Assembly: GCA_019416685.1 (NCBI GenBank)
Contig: DXWV01000067.1
Coordinates: 1 to 41,541, forward strand
Length of the DNA stretch: 41,541 nucleotides
From: Bacteroides sp.
Lineage (GTDB): Bacteria; Bacteroidota; Bacteroidia; Bacteroidales; Bacteroidaceae
Direction of reading: 5' to 3'
Shown piece by piece: positions 7,671-15,510 of this stretch. The position numbers were made by a program, and so were the translations under genes. The notes below the pieces were generated by a model, which ran no database searches, had not been told where the DNA came from, and saw nothing but the letters and a program-made list of their open reading frames with translations. The first letter of the stretch is position 1. Every line of letters starts with the position of its first letter.

Positions 7671-9635
7671 TCAATTAGGAAGTGGTACCATCGGTCTGCG
7701 ACCGTGATTCAGTTGTAACCCCATTTCATACGCCTCCGGACCATGCAAATCCTTTATATCCATCTCTCCCAGATTCACAAGGATACCACGTGCCATCAAT
7801 CCGGCATCTTCATTCGCTTTACGAGGAAGTTTTTCAGCTTTCTCTTTCAAATCGGCCAGATGTAGCCTCACAGCAGATTGCATCGCCTTATCCAAAGACA
7901 GGCATTCCAACAATGAATATCCTATCTTTCTATCCGCTTCATTCTGCGGATAATTCAGACGTTTTACACCTTTCTCTGTCTCACCCAGATAAGAGACAGC
8001 GTAGGCAGCCTCACAAGCTATATAAGCATCGCTATCATCCAATAATGCAAGTAACGCAGCCGGACAATTTTTCAACTCTCCTTTTATACCCAATTGAGCC
8101 AAACCTACAGCAGCCCAATAACGCATTTCGGGATATGCACTGCTCAATGCTTTTTCAAATACGGGCACATCAGCAGCAGTTGCCACACCTGCCAATTCCA
8201 CCAAAGTATATAAGTCATTCAACGGATATTTCTCCTTACGCACTTTATCATACAAGACTACATTCTCACGGGAAGTAGGAATAAAGAATCCCAGATCCTT
8301 TGTCACGCGGATATGATCGGACATTCCCTTACGAAAACGAAGCAGTACCTCCTGATATTCAGGTTTGGCAGCCAGATCATTCAATTCAAACGGATCATTA
8401 TCCAAATCGAATAACATCTCTGCCGGATGATGTTCAAACGTCTGTTTCCAATCGGGATTCGTATTATGACCACCCATCACCCATTTATCCCAAGCTTTAT
8501 TGGAAGGCATACCCCACTGATAGTAATTACGTAATGCAAACTGGCGGTAAGGTATATAACTACGGATATACTTATAACGTCCGTCCATAGCTGCGCGTAC
8601 CGGCATAAAATGATGTAATTGATTGGCAGCCAATGCAAATTGCATCGTAGTCTTCTCCTGAGAAGCATATTTCCCCATCAGCGCCTTTCCCTGCATATGC
8701 TTAGGAGGCTTCACACCTGCCAAGCTCAGTACAGTAGGCCCTAAGTCCACAAAACTAATCAGTGTACTATCTTTTGTTCCCGCCGTTGCCGGAGCCAGAT
8801 GTTTCCATTTCTCGGGGAAATAAGCAACCAATGGCACCCGTAGACCTGTCTCATATAAATATCCCTTGCCACGAGGCAGACAACCACCATGGTCACTGAA
8901 TACAAAGATGATGGTATTATCTTCCAAACCGTGCTCCTTCAGATCCTTGAGAAAAAAGCCTACCCATGTATCCACATCCTGAGCAGCTTCCAAATGTCCG
9001 GCATAATCAGAACGTACTTCCGGAAGATCGGGTACATGAGGCGGAAGGATCAGTTTATCAGGATAAATACCTTCCTTTGTATAATCACGACGCCCATCCA
9101 TATGAAATGTACGCACACGCCCCATATGAGAGGTAACTGTATTGTATACAGCAAAGAACGGCTGGTCTTTTTCACGTTTAGGACTGTTGTAAGAAGCAGT
9201 TTTTGTGCATTCATCCCAACAGATCTTATTATCTGTAGTCGAGTTATAATGTGTCTTGCTATTGTTCGTACAATAATAACCGGCATCCCTCAACCATTGT
9301 GGGAAGAAGATATTCTCCGGAGTATCATAAGGTACCGGGTGAACATCCATGCCATATGTACTGGAATAACATCCGGTAATAAGCGAAGAACGCGCCGCCG
9401 AACTTTGTGGTGCCACCGACCATGCATTCATAAACTGTATTCCTTTGGAAGCCAGTCCGTCTACATTGGGTGTATGTACTTGCGTATTTCCATAACAACC
9501 AAACTCGTAAGAGCTCGTGTCTTCAAAAGTTAGCCAAAGAATATTGGGCCGTTCTTTTTGCTTATCGGCTGCTTGGGTTTGAGCAGCAGTCAGCAGCAAA
9601 GCTGCGGAGCATAAATAAAATTGTGTGTTCATCAT
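7671..9635 (-). CDS. S1-family Ser-type sulfatase, SGSH-like, with C-terminal HEAT-like region; candidate heparan N-sulfatase
   Basis: A formylglycine-dependent sulfatase of 654 residues. The maturation motif is S78-S-A-A-R82 followed by SSLITG, a Ser-type site with Ala in place of the usual Pro, needing an anSME-type enzyme. Residues NILWLTFEDTSSYEFGCYG and FVFSDHGG supply metal ligands. The area CYSSTYGMDVHP resembles NGMYGLHQDVHHF of human sulfamidase (SGSH), so N-sulfatase (SulfAtlas S1_8-like) is my inference; another heparin sulfatase specificity is possible. After about residue 470, helical repeats (WAAVGLAQLGIKG, CEAAYAVSYLGE) suggest a HEAT-like domain. The signal peptide begins MMNTQFYLCSAALLL; the in-frame start at 9695 would put 20 extra residues before it and was rejected. 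It is upstream of and operonic with PL13. Confidence 0.85.
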   Translation of the reverse strand: MMNTQFYLCSAALLLTAAQTQAADKQKERPNILWLTFEDTSSYEFGCYGNTQVHTPNVDGLASKGIQFMNAWSVAPQSSAARSSLITGCYSSTYGMDVHPVPYDTPENIFFPQWLRDAGYYCTNNSKTHYNSTTDNKICWDECTKTASYNSPKREKDQPFFAVYNTVTSHMGRVRTFHMDGRRDYTKEGIYPDKLILPPHVPDLPEVRSDYAGHLEAAQDVDTWVGFFLKDLKEHGLEDNTIIFVFSDHGGCLPRGKGYLYETGLRVPLVAYFPEKWKHLAPATAGTKDSTLISFVDLGPTVLSLAGVKPPKHMQGKALMGKYASQEKTTMQFALAANQLHHFMPVRAAMDGRYKYIRSYIPYRQFALRNYYQWGMPSNKAWDKWVMGGHNTNPDWKQTFEHHPAEMLFDLDNDPFELNDLAAKPEYQEVLLRFRKGMSDHIRVTKDLGFFIPTSRENVVLYDKVRKEKYPLNDLYTLVELAGVATAADVPVFEKALSSAYPEMRYWAAVGLAQLGIKGELKNCPAALLALLDDSDAYIACEAAYAVSYLGETEKGVKRLNYPQNEADRKIGYSLLECLSLDKAMQSAVRLHLADLKEKAEKLPRKANEDAGLMARGILVNLGEMDIKDLHGPEAYEMGLQLNHGRRPMVPLPN

Positions 9636-9751
9636 ATTTATAAAATTTATTGACTCCGCTAAAGTACAAAAGGTAACCACAGGGCTACCTTTCAATTGTT
9701 TTAAAAATTATCATATTTGTGTAAATATGCTGTCAAAACATATCAGAGAGT

Positions 9752-10300
9752 TCAAATACTGTCTTCTTCATATATTTCCTCCAGCAACTCCTCTTTTTCC
9801 ATTATCATCTTACCATCGGCAGTAATCGTTATAGAAACAGGAACATACAAGTCTGTCTGCGGATAACATACACTGGCTGCATAAACAATCCCCTGCGGGG
9901 TAGTCTTATTATACACCATCCCCTCAAGAATAGATTTCGACAAGAAATCATCACTCACAATAGAAGAAAAATTCTTCTTTGTAAAAGTCATATTAAAGAC
10001 CTGCTCATTGCCACGGGTCAAACGAAGCTGAATCTTATTGTCAACAAAAGTGTTCCCCATCTCATTCTTCACAAGCGGCAGGTCTTCATCAGGAGTACGA
10101 GAAATAAAAGAGTGGTAATCCTTCCCTTTAAACTTAATATCCACTTCGGCTTTCGATACCTGCATACGCTGTAATCCCCGGTTATCTACACTATCCTGCA
10201 TAAGGATCAATGAACCTTCATCCGTTTTTTTACTTCCACCACTACAAGCTGTTAGCACTGCCAGCAGTAGTAGAATAAACAAATATATGAATCTCTTCAT
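9752..10300 (-). CDS. DUF4738-like lipoprotein, function unknown
   Basis: A 182-residue predicted lipoprotein with signal peptide MKRFIYLFILLLLAVLTAC and lipid-bearing Cys19. The residues after the cysteine (SGGSKKTDE) are not the acidic surface-export type, so a periplasmic position is more likely. The rest is one compact beta-rich domain with Bacteroidales-only character, consistent with DUF4738 from memory. The start at 10300 begins the signal peptide; the in-frame extension to 10357 adds an unlikely basic leader. It lies 81 bp downstream of the DUF4890-like gene on the same strand and ends about 115 bp before the sulfatase start. Confidence 0.75.
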   Translation of the reverse strand: MKRFIYLFILLLLAVLTACSGGSKKTDEGSLILMQDSVDNRGLQRMQVSKAEVDIKFKGKDYHSFISRTPDEDLPLVKNEMGNTFVDNKIQLRLTRGNEQVFNMTFTKKNFSSIVSDDFLSKSILEGMVYNKTTPQGIVYAASVCYPQTDLYVPVSITITADGKMIMEKEELLEEIYEEDSI

Positions 10301-10381
10301 CTTTAATCCATTCTTTAATTTATGACGACAAAGAAACAAAAAGAGACGGATATACACAAGAATTCAAGGTTGAAAGTTAGG

Positions 10382-10804
10382 CTACTTTTTCTGTCTGCGC
10401 CCATCCTTCATCCGCTGTTCTCGTTCAGCCTGCTTCTTAATATAAGAAGCATATTGATCTTTAGTCATAATCTTTTGCAGCTCTGCATTGTAAGCCTCAC
10501 TGTTAGCTTTCATCTCCGCACGCATCTTTTCACGTTCTTCCTTCGTCATTTCGGGTGCTTTCTTTCCATCCCTCTGCGGACGCATCGAAGCACGATCTCC
10601 CATCTTCTCACATTGTGCCAGATTTACTTCAAACAATTGTTTTTTCTGTGTATCGTTCAAAGAGTATTCTTTGACCATACGTTCTGTCATTTGTTCCGCA
10701 CGTTCTTTCGGAGTCATTTTCTTATGTTCTCCCCGTTGTCCCTGTGCCATCACTACGCTACCCATTAAAAAGAGGGTAAACATTAAAAATACTATTCTTT
10801 TCAT
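10382..10804 (-). CDS. DUF4890-like / Spy-CpxP-like periplasmic helical protein
   Basis: A 140-residue protein with signal peptide MKRIVFLMFTLFLMGSVVMA and a highly charged, almost fully helical body: TPKERAEQMTERMVKEYSLNDTQKKQLFEVN, then MTKEEREKMRAEMKAN and a basic tail (KDGRRQKK). The spacing of helices and the LNDTQKKQL turn resemble Spy/CpxP-type LTxxQ periplasmic chaperones; DUF4890 is the Bacteroides family I would expect. Role in envelope stress is inferred only. It is divergent from the catalase and followed by the DUF4738-like gene. Confidence 0.75.
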   Translation of the reverse strand: MKRIVFLMFTLFLMGSVVMAQGQRGEHKKMTPKERAEQMTERMVKEYSLNDTQKKQLFEVNLAQCEKMGDRASMRPQRDGKKAPEMTKEEREKMRAEMKANSEAYNAELQKIMTKDQYASYIKKQAEREQRMKDGRRQKK

Positions 10805-10980
10805 ATTAACCTTTGCTTTTAAGTTGATTAATTATCATTTTTTTAGTTGCAACTGAGTATATGACTTACTGAGCCCCAATAAGTTTAGTCTGTTCTCCCT
10901 TTTTTAACAATTAATAAACGATTCCCCTGCTTCTTTACATACCTTATCGTTTATTTCTATCTCTTCATAGAAAATATCTG

Positions 10981-11012
10981 TTTGACAAGTGAGCAAATTC
11001 CCCCTATCTTTG
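10981..11012 (+). promoter_or_regulatory. Catalase promoter
   Basis: TTTG at 10981-10984, a 20-bp spacer and TATCTTTG at 11005-11012 match the Bacteroides -33/-7 consensus. Just upstream, CTAT-N6-ATAG (10957-10970) is a short dyad that might bind a regulator, though it does not have the full OxyR pattern. Confidence 0.7.
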
Positions 11013-11047
11013 TTATATATTTATAAACTCTCACAAACTACACATTT

Positions 11048-12514
11048 ATGGAAGAAAAGAAACTTACAGCTGCCAACGGTCGTCCTGTTGCCGACAATCA
11101 GAATTCACAGACAGTAGGTCCTCGTGGGCCTATCACATTGCAAGACCCATGGTTAATTGAAAAACTCGCTCATTTTGACCGGGAGGTAATCCCTGAAAGA
11201 CGTATGCATGCCAAAGGTTCCGGAGCTTACGGAACATTTACTGTAACGCATGACATTACAAAGTATACCCGCGCGGCCATATTCAGCGAAGTAGGAAAGA
11301 AAACAGAGTGTTTCGTCCGCTTCTCTACCGTAGCCGGTGAACGCGGAGCTGCTGACGCAGAACGTGACATTCGTGGTTTTGCCATGAAATTTTATACAGA
11401 AGAAGGTAACTGGGACCTGGTAGGAAATAATACACCTGTATTCTTCCTGCGCGATCCGTTGAAGTTTCCCGATCTGAACCATGCCATTAAACGAGATCCG
11501 AAAACAAACATGCGTAGTCCTAACAGCAATTGGGATTTCTGGACACTATTACCCGAAGCATTGCATCAAGTGACTATCACTATGAGCCCGCGTGGTATTC
11601 CTTATTCTTACCGTCATATGCACGGATTCGGAAGCCATACCTATAGCTTCTATAATGCAGCCAACGAACGTATCTGGGTGAAATTCCATCTGCGTACCCT
11701 GCAAGGTATCAAAAATCTGACTGATCAGGAAGCTGAAGCCATTGTTGCTAAAGACCGTGAGTCACACCAACGCGATTTATTCGAAAGCATTGAAAAAGGC
11801 GACTATCCAAAATGGCTGTTCCAGATTCAAGTGATGACGGAAGAAGAAGCAGACAATTACCGTATCAATCCGTTTGACCTGACTAAAGTATGGCCTCATA
11901 AAGACTTCCCGCTACAGGATGTAGGTATTCTTGAGCTGAATCGTAATCCTGAAAACTATTTTGCTGAAGTAGAACAAGCTGCTTTCAACCCGATAAATAT
12001 TGTAGAAGGTATTGGATTCTCCCCCGATAAGATGCTACAAGGCAGACTGTTCTCCTATGGAGATGCACAACGTTATCGTCTGGGAGTTAATTCGGAACAG
12101 ATACCGGTCAATAAGCCCCGTTGCCCGTTCCATGCCTATCATCGCGATGGTTCTATGCGCGTAGACGGTAATTATGGTGCTACCAAAGGATATGAACCCA
12201 ATAGCTATGGCGAATGGAAAGATTCTCCTGAGAAGAAAGAACCACCTTTGAAAGTTCATGGTGATATCTATAATTATAATGAACGAGAGTATGATGACGA
12301 TTATTACAGCCAGCCGGGCGATCTCTTCCGACTAATGCCGGCAGATGAGCAACAGCTGCTGTTTGAAAATACAGCGCGTGCCATGGGAGATTCTGAACTC
12401 TTCATCAAACAACGTCACGTACGTAATTGCTATAAAGCAGACCCGGCTTACGGAACAGGCGTTGCCAAAGCACTGGGTATTGATCTGGAAGAAGCACTGA
12501 AAGCGAACAGATAA
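11048..12514 (+). CDS. katA: Catalase, small-subunit haem type (clade 3)
   Basis: Converts hydrogen peroxide to water and oxygen in the cytoplasm; it supports oxygen tolerance of an anaerobe. The 488-residue length is standard for clade 3. Visible active-site residues are His54 (RRMHAKGSGAYG), Asn127 (LVGNNTPVFF) and the haem-ligand Tyr337 (RLFSYGDAQRYRLG), the same numbers as Proteus mirabilis catalase as I recall it. There is no signal peptide. It has its own promoter and a strong terminator, so it is monocistronic. In Bacteroides the main catalase is OxyR-controlled; the present sequence does not prove that. Confidence 0.97.
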   Translation: MEEKKLTAANGRPVADNQNSQTVGPRGPITLQDPWLIEKLAHFDREVIPERRMHAKGSGAYGTFTVTHDITKYTRAAIFSEVGKKTECFVRFSTVAGERGAADAERDIRGFAMKFYTEEGNWDLVGNNTPVFFLRDPLKFPDLNHAIKRDPKTNMRSPNSNWDFWTLLPEALHQVTITMSPRGIPYSYRHMHGFGSHTYSFYNAANERIWVKFHLRTLQGIKNLTDQEAEAIVAKDRESHQRDLFESIEKGDYPKWLFQIQVMTEEEADNYRINPFDLTKVWPHKDFPLQDVGILELNRNPENYFAEVEQAAFNPINIVEGIGFSPDKMLQGRLFSYGDAQRYRLGVNSEQIPVNKPRCPFHAYHRDGSMRVDGNYGATKGYEPNSYGEWKDSPEKKEPPLKVHGDIYNYNEREYDDDYYSQPGDLFRLMPADEQQLLFENTARAMGDSELFIKQRHVRNCYKADPAYGTGVAKALGIDLEEALKANR

Positions 12515-12537
12515 GTAATAGTTCAACCCAAGACATA

Positions 12538-12585
12538 CATTCCTTGCTATTTTCTTTTTATGAAAATAACAAGGAATGCTTTTTT
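12538..12585 (+). terminator. Rho-independent terminator of catalase gene
   Basis: A 16-bp stem (CATTCCTTGCTATTTT at 12538-12553 with its near-complement at 12563-12578, one G-U pair) is followed by CTTTTTT. It sits 24 bp after the stop codon. Confidence 0.9.
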
Positions 12586-12661
12586 AGAATAAGATAAAAT
12601 CAAAGTCTGAACTTTATAACGTTTTCTACAAGGGAGTTACGTGGTCAGACAATGCTCATTA

Positions 12662-13348
12662 TTATAACGCTTTCCAGAATTTCTGAAAGTCTCTGTATTT
12701 ACCGTAACACACCAATTCATCTCCTTCCTGTATCTTATCATTTTCAGGAAGTTCGTTGACTATACTGTGTTCCACCAGTGAAATACCCAGGCAGTTTTCT
12801 ATTTTATTTGCCCGTTTCAATCCTATCAGTTTCAGACGAAATTCTTCATCCAGATTTAGTTCATTCACAAAATACCCGATAAATTTCTCCGGTACAGAAA
12901 ACTTCACCACATAATATTCTGAGTCTACCCGGAACGCTTCCATATTAGTTCCAAAATCCAGTAATTGTACCAAGCTGCGTGCAGCATCTTCTTCCGGAGT
13001 CAATATCCTTTCCAAATTAAAAGCTTCCAATACCGAACGGTGTACTGCATCAATAGCACGTGCATAGATATGCTGTACCTTTTTCTGCTTCAGCAACGCT
13101 ACTACACGAATGGAAGCGCCGAAATTCTCTCCGATCGCTACTATCACAATATCCACACTATTAAGCGGAAGCACTGCCAACGACAGTTCATCTGTTGCAT
13201 CAATCACAAAAGCAGTGGCCACCTTATCTTTAATACTATCGACTCTGCTTTCACTAATATCTGCACCTATCACTTCATGTCCCAACGCAGAAAGCTCTTC
13301 TGCCAATACATGCCCATAATTTCCCAGACCAATAATAATGTATTTCAT
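12662..13348 (-). CDS. TrkA/KtrA-type RCK regulatory subunit of potassium uptake
   Basis: A 228-residue cytoplasmic nucleotide-binding gating subunit. The Rossmann motif GLGNYG is at residues 7-12 and an acidic residue (GADISE) follows the second strand, as in NAD(H)-binding RCK_N domains. An RCK_C (TrkA_C) domain fills the last 80 residues and ends DELVCYGKYRDFQKF. A single RCK unit, not the tandem pair of E. coli TrkA, makes it KtrA-like. It lies 88 bp downstream of the membrane subunit gene on the same strand, with a repeat element in the gap, and is presumably co-transcribed. Confidence 0.92.
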   Translation of the reverse strand: MKYIIIGLGNYGHVLAEELSALGHEVIGADISESRVDSIKDKVATAFVIDATDELSLAVLPLNSVDIVIVAIGENFGASIRVVALLKQKKVQHIYARAIDAVHRSVLEAFNLERILTPEEDAARSLVQLLDFGTNMEAFRVDSEYYVVKFSVPEKFIGYFVNELNLDEEFRLKLIGLKRANKIENCLGISLVEHSIVNELPENDKIQEGDELVCYGKYRDFQKFWKAL

Positions 13349-13362
13349 ATCAATATTTTTTT

Positions 13363-13436
13363 AATGTGCCGATTAAACAATGTGCTAATTGGCTACACTG
13401 TAATACCGCATGACAATTGGCATATTGACACATTAT
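13363..13436. repeat. Intergenic inverted-repeat element (AATGTGCTAATTGGC arms)
   Basis: Left units AATGTGCC-GATTAA and AATGTGCTAATTGG are mirrored by CAATTGGCATATTGACACATT on the right. The centre 13391-13414 contains ATACCGCATG and aligns with the centre at 37910-37933 with one inserted base (about 18 of 23 matches). It sits between trkH and trkA. Confidence 0.65.
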
Positions 13437-15272
13437 TCAATTTATTATTATGTTATCATTCGGATAACAATATTTCGTATTTTTCTTTTGTCTTACAATG
13501 CCCAGCATCAGAGTTATCAATCCCACACGACCTACAAACATCAGCAACGCCACCAATAATTTACTCTCATCACGAAGTAAAGGTGTGGCATTCAGGCTCG
13601 AACCCACTGTACTTAATGCAGATACACACTCAAACGTTAATGTCATAATAGACATTTTAGGTTCCAGTATACTTAATATAAATACAAACAGGAACAATAC
13701 TCCAAGAGACATGACTACCGTTGCATTAGAGCGACGGATTGAATCATGCGAAAGTTGACGTCCAAAAACCTCTACACGATCTGTACCACGTAATACTGCC
13801 ATAAGGTTCATCACCACCACAGCAAAAGCATTGACCTTGACTCCACCTGCCGTAGACTGTGCTGCACCACCTATCCACATCAGCAAAATATAAATCAATA
13901 TGCTCTGTATACTCAGACTTGTCAGATCCACACTACTGAATCCTGCTGTTCGCGGACAGGTGGCATTGAAAAATGCCTGTGTCCATTTATCCGCTACAGA
14001 CATACCGGCAAAAGAACCATTCCATTCAAAAGCGGCAATGGCGAATGTACCCAATACGAGAAGCAGGAAAGTCATAATCAATACAATTTTCGTATTCAGA
14101 TTATAAAGATGCTGTACTCTGTGTTTATCCAGCTTAAGTGTACGCACAAACTTCCAGAAACGACGCAAATGATAAAGTACAATATCTTTAAAATTCACCA
14201 GGATAGGAAATCCGATACCACCTAAAATAATCAATAAAGAAACAGAGATATAAAGAGAGTTATGCCCGGTCATTACCATCGGATTTCCCAGGTTACCCGG
14301 CAGAGTGGAGAAACCGGCATTACAAAATGCCGATATAGAATGAAAAGCCGAGAAAGCCAATTCTTCCTGCAGATCCATCCCCAATGTACCATGAATACCC
14401 AGCCAGATGGACAACATTCCCATACCCTCTATCACCAATGTAAAACCTAATATATACAACAACGTGGACAATAATGAACCCAATGAATTAGAACTCACCA
14501 TATCACGTACCACCAACTGATTATACAGAGAAGTATTTCCCATGAAAAACATAGCAAAGAAACTGGTTAATGTCATCACCCCCAATCCACCAACCTGTAT
14601 CAGCAGAATAATCACTGTAAGCCCCAACGGTGTAAAAGTAGCAGATACATCTACCGGTACAAGACCTGTTACACACACTGCACTTGTCGAAGTAAACAGC
14701 GCATCCACCCATGAAATAGATATTCCTTCTACCGTACAACGTGGGAGTAACAGCAACCCCGTACCTATCAGTATGATCACCAGAAAGCTCACTGCCAGAA
14801 TTAATGAGGGATTTGTTCTGCGCCCCAACAGTCGTACCAAACCATTAGACAGATTCAGAAAAGAGAAAAGTAATAAAAGCGTTACATGATAAAACTTACT
14901 ATTCAGGAACTCCCAAAAGTGAAGAATCGCACCACTCTCCTCCGGTTGATGAAAGATAACGGGAATGAGTGTCAGATAAAGTAATCCACTCAAAATCCAG
15001 GCCAACTTGCGATAATTCTTTTTCGTATCTCTGTATTCCAACAGAAAATGCAATGTCACATCTATCAAAAAGATAATCCAGACTGCTTTGTATAATATTT
15101 TAAGATGCACCACATCCATTGCTGAAAGTGGAAATCCATGTTCATAGACAACGCCTACTATCAATAATAAAGAGGCTACATAAGTAAAAGCAGCTATCAA
15201 CCTGAGCAAAACACGAACATAGGGCTGTAATAACTTATTCTGATACAACAATATTTTATGATAAATCTTCAT
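13437..15272 (-). CDS. TrkH/KtrB-family potassium uptake membrane protein
   Basis: A 611-residue multi-span inner-membrane K+ translocator. The four pore loops expected of the family are visible as TSAVCVTGL, AFCNAGFST, CPRTAGFSS and ALSTVGSS, each with the filter glycine. It is longer than usual KtrB (about 450), with extra hydrophobic helices in the first 150 residues (FTYVASLLLIVGVV, AVWIIFLIDVTLHFLL and others). The start at 15272 (MKIYHKILLY) is preferred over the in-frame 15305. A possible -7 box TAAGTTTG lies at 15410-15403. Paired with the RCK gene downstream. Confidence 0.92.
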   Translation of the reverse strand: MKIYHKILLYQNKLLQPYVRVLLRLIAAFTYVASLLLIVGVVYEHGFPLSAMDVVHLKILYKAVWIIFLIDVTLHFLLEYRDTKKNYRKLAWILSGLLYLTLIPVIFHQPEESGAILHFWEFLNSKFYHVTLLLLFSFLNLSNGLVRLLGRRTNPSLILAVSFLVIILIGTGLLLLPRCTVEGISISWVDALFTSTSAVCVTGLVPVDVSATFTPLGLTVIILLIQVGGLGVMTLTSFFAMFFMGNTSLYNQLVVRDMVSSNSLGSLLSTLLYILGFTLVIEGMGMLSIWLGIHGTLGMDLQEELAFSAFHSISAFCNAGFSTLPGNLGNPMVMTGHNSLYISVSLLIILGGIGFPILVNFKDIVLYHLRRFWKFVRTLKLDKHRVQHLYNLNTKIVLIMTFLLLVLGTFAIAAFEWNGSFAGMSVADKWTQAFFNATCPRTAGFSSVDLTSLSIQSILIYILLMWIGGAAQSTAGGVKVNAFAVVVMNLMAVLRGTDRVEVFGRQLSHDSIRRSNATVVMSLGVLFLFVFILSILEPKMSIMTLTFECVSALSTVGSSLNATPLLRDESKLLVALLMFVGRVGLITLMLGIVRQKKNTKYCYPNDNIIIN

Positions 15273-15284
15273 GATAAATAATGT

Positions 15285-15395
15285 GTCATTTTTAGATTGT
15301 GCCAATATGCCAACAAAACAACGTACTAAATCCTACACAGCCCACCATACAGCCAATTGGCAGATTGAGAGATTGGTATATCAGTACATTATTAT
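15285..15395. repeat. Imperfect inverted-repeat element between trkH and trpB
   Basis: AATAATGTG...GATTGTGCCAATATGCC on the left is mirrored by CCAATTGGCAGATTG...CAGTACATTATT on the right. The arm words resemble those of the element at 13363-13436 on the other side of trkH, so trkH is flanked by two related copies. No ATACCGCATG core is seen here. Confidence 0.45.
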
Positions 15396-15402
15396 TCTTT
15401 TG

Positions 15403-15410
15403 CAAACTTA
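15403..15410 (-). promoter_or_regulatory. Possible trkH promoter -7 box
   Basis: On the minus strand TAAGTTTG matches TAnnTTTG about 130 bp before the trkH start. No well-spaced -33 TTTG is present, so support is modest. Confidence 0.35.
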
Positions 15411-15473
15411 ATTAAAATAACAACAAATTCGATTCTTTGTTGACTATTTAATCGTTGTATTAAAAATTATGCC

Positions 15474-15481
15474 TATTTTTG
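15474..15481 (+). promoter_or_regulatory. trpB promoter -7 box
   Basis: TATTTTTG matches TAnnTTTG, with a weak GTTG 16 bp upstream. Initiation near 15488 would lie downstream of the in-frame ATG at 15469, which supports translation from 15511. Confidence 0.45.
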
Positions 15482-15510
15482 GCAATCAAAATATTAAAAT
15501 TTGCAATATC

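Noticed and set aside
8889..9533. Long plus-strand open frame of 214 codons opposite the sulfatase
   Set aside because: It is antisense to a gene with clear catalytic motifs, has an unnatural residue mix and matches no family; a shadow frame.
9636..9695. 20-residue extension of the S1 sulfatase upstream of MMNTQF
   Set aside because: It would place residues before a clear signal peptide and covers the likely promoter region.
9656..9722. ACACAAATA and TTTTTAAAA upstream of the sulfatase-PL13 operon as an HTCS site
   Set aside because: Spacing between the two words and to any -7 candidate does not match the three heparan promoters.
10957..10970. CTAT-N6-ATAG as an OxyR site before catalase
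   Set aside because: Only one short dyad is present and its arrangement is not that of the known OxyR ATAG-N7-CTAT repeats; kept only as a note on the promoter.
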